In this document: piece by piece, positions 14,068-14,122 of the stretch
How the letters are laid out: each line of letters begins with the position of its first letter
Numbering within the stretch: the first letter of the stretch is position 1
Assembly: GCA_900553805.1 (NCBI GenBank)
Contig: USEU01000054.1
Location: forward strand, 1-14,122
Direction: 5' to 3'
Length of the DNA stretch: 14,122 nucleotides
DNA from: an uncultured Eubacteriales bacterium
GTDB taxonomy: Bacteria > Bacillota > Clostridia > Oscillospirales > Oscillospiraceae
The notes under the pieces: model-generated
The model's database searches: none
Told to the model about the DNA's origin: nothing
The model's input: the letters and a program-made list of their open reading frames with translations, nothing else
Position numbers and translations under genes: made by a program

Positions 14068-14119
14068 TTTAGGGCAACACCGCACAATTTGGCAAGAAGC
14101 CCCAGCCTGGATTTTTGGC
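14068..14119. repeat. Right copy of the 52-bp terminal inverted repeat
   Basis: This is the exact reverse complement of bases 1-52, reading TTTAGGGCAACACCGCAC outward to the right. It begins 12 bp after the AlkD-like stop codon; three further bases end the window. Confidence 0.9.
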
Positions 14120-14122
14120 TCA

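Overview
The window looks like a chromosomal segment of a GC-rich gut Clostridia member (Bacillota, probably Oscillospirales/Ruminococcaceae). This rests on Gram-positive style AGGAGG ribosome sites, sigma-A promoters with 17-bp spacers, a CIRCE-controlled groESL operon and typical Clostridia families (CooT, COG2426, Cys-rich KTR, LytTR/DUF3021, DUF3795). The genus is not decidable from the sequence. Both ends carry the same 52-bp sequence in inverted orientation. The contig therefore probably stops at two copies of a multicopy repeat whose bodies lie outside.

Left part (1-3750), largely metal handling. A leftward operon carries a COG2426 membrane protein and a HIT-family protein. Next is a divergent nickel module: a CsoR/RcnR/InrS-type metal-sensing repressor with a His-rich N-terminus faces an operon for a His/Cys-rich protein and a CooT-family nickel-binding protein, with two consensus promoters back to back. 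An unknown 104-aa protein follows as a separate unit. A leftward pair follows: a DtxR/IdeR-like repressor with iron-type ligands, overlapping by 4 bp a protein with a Cys-rich N-terminus and a winged-helix-like body.

Middle (3750-7340), surface polysaccharide and galactan genes plus decay. An intact O-antigen-ligase-type membrane protein is followed by an ABC-exporter remnant (early transmembrane piece joined to the extreme C-terminus of the ATPase). A GH53 endo-galactanase faces it across a shared terminator; an in-frame TAG cuts off its C-terminal carbohydrate-binding-module remnant. Upstream lies a LacI N-terminus joined to a piece of a second GH53.

Right part (7340-14122). groES-groEL under CIRCE control is followed by a membrane-anchored SleB-like protein with a structured leader and tandem repeats at its promoter. 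A leftward set follows: LytTR-DUF3021 fusion, Cys-rich KTR protein and an N-terminally truncated hexapeptide acetyltransferase. A rightward series follows: ICMT-like methyltransferase, a PAP2-family protein with its middle missing, a small one-helix ORF, DUF3795 and an AlkD-like protein.

Two themes stand out. One is the metal-responsive modules on the left. The other is a run of gene remnants and fusions that look like internal deletions, at least two at places where the family repeats a short motif (GVHW in PAP2, SH in the ABC exporter). Whether the deletions are real genome decay or an assembly product cannot be settled from sequence alone.
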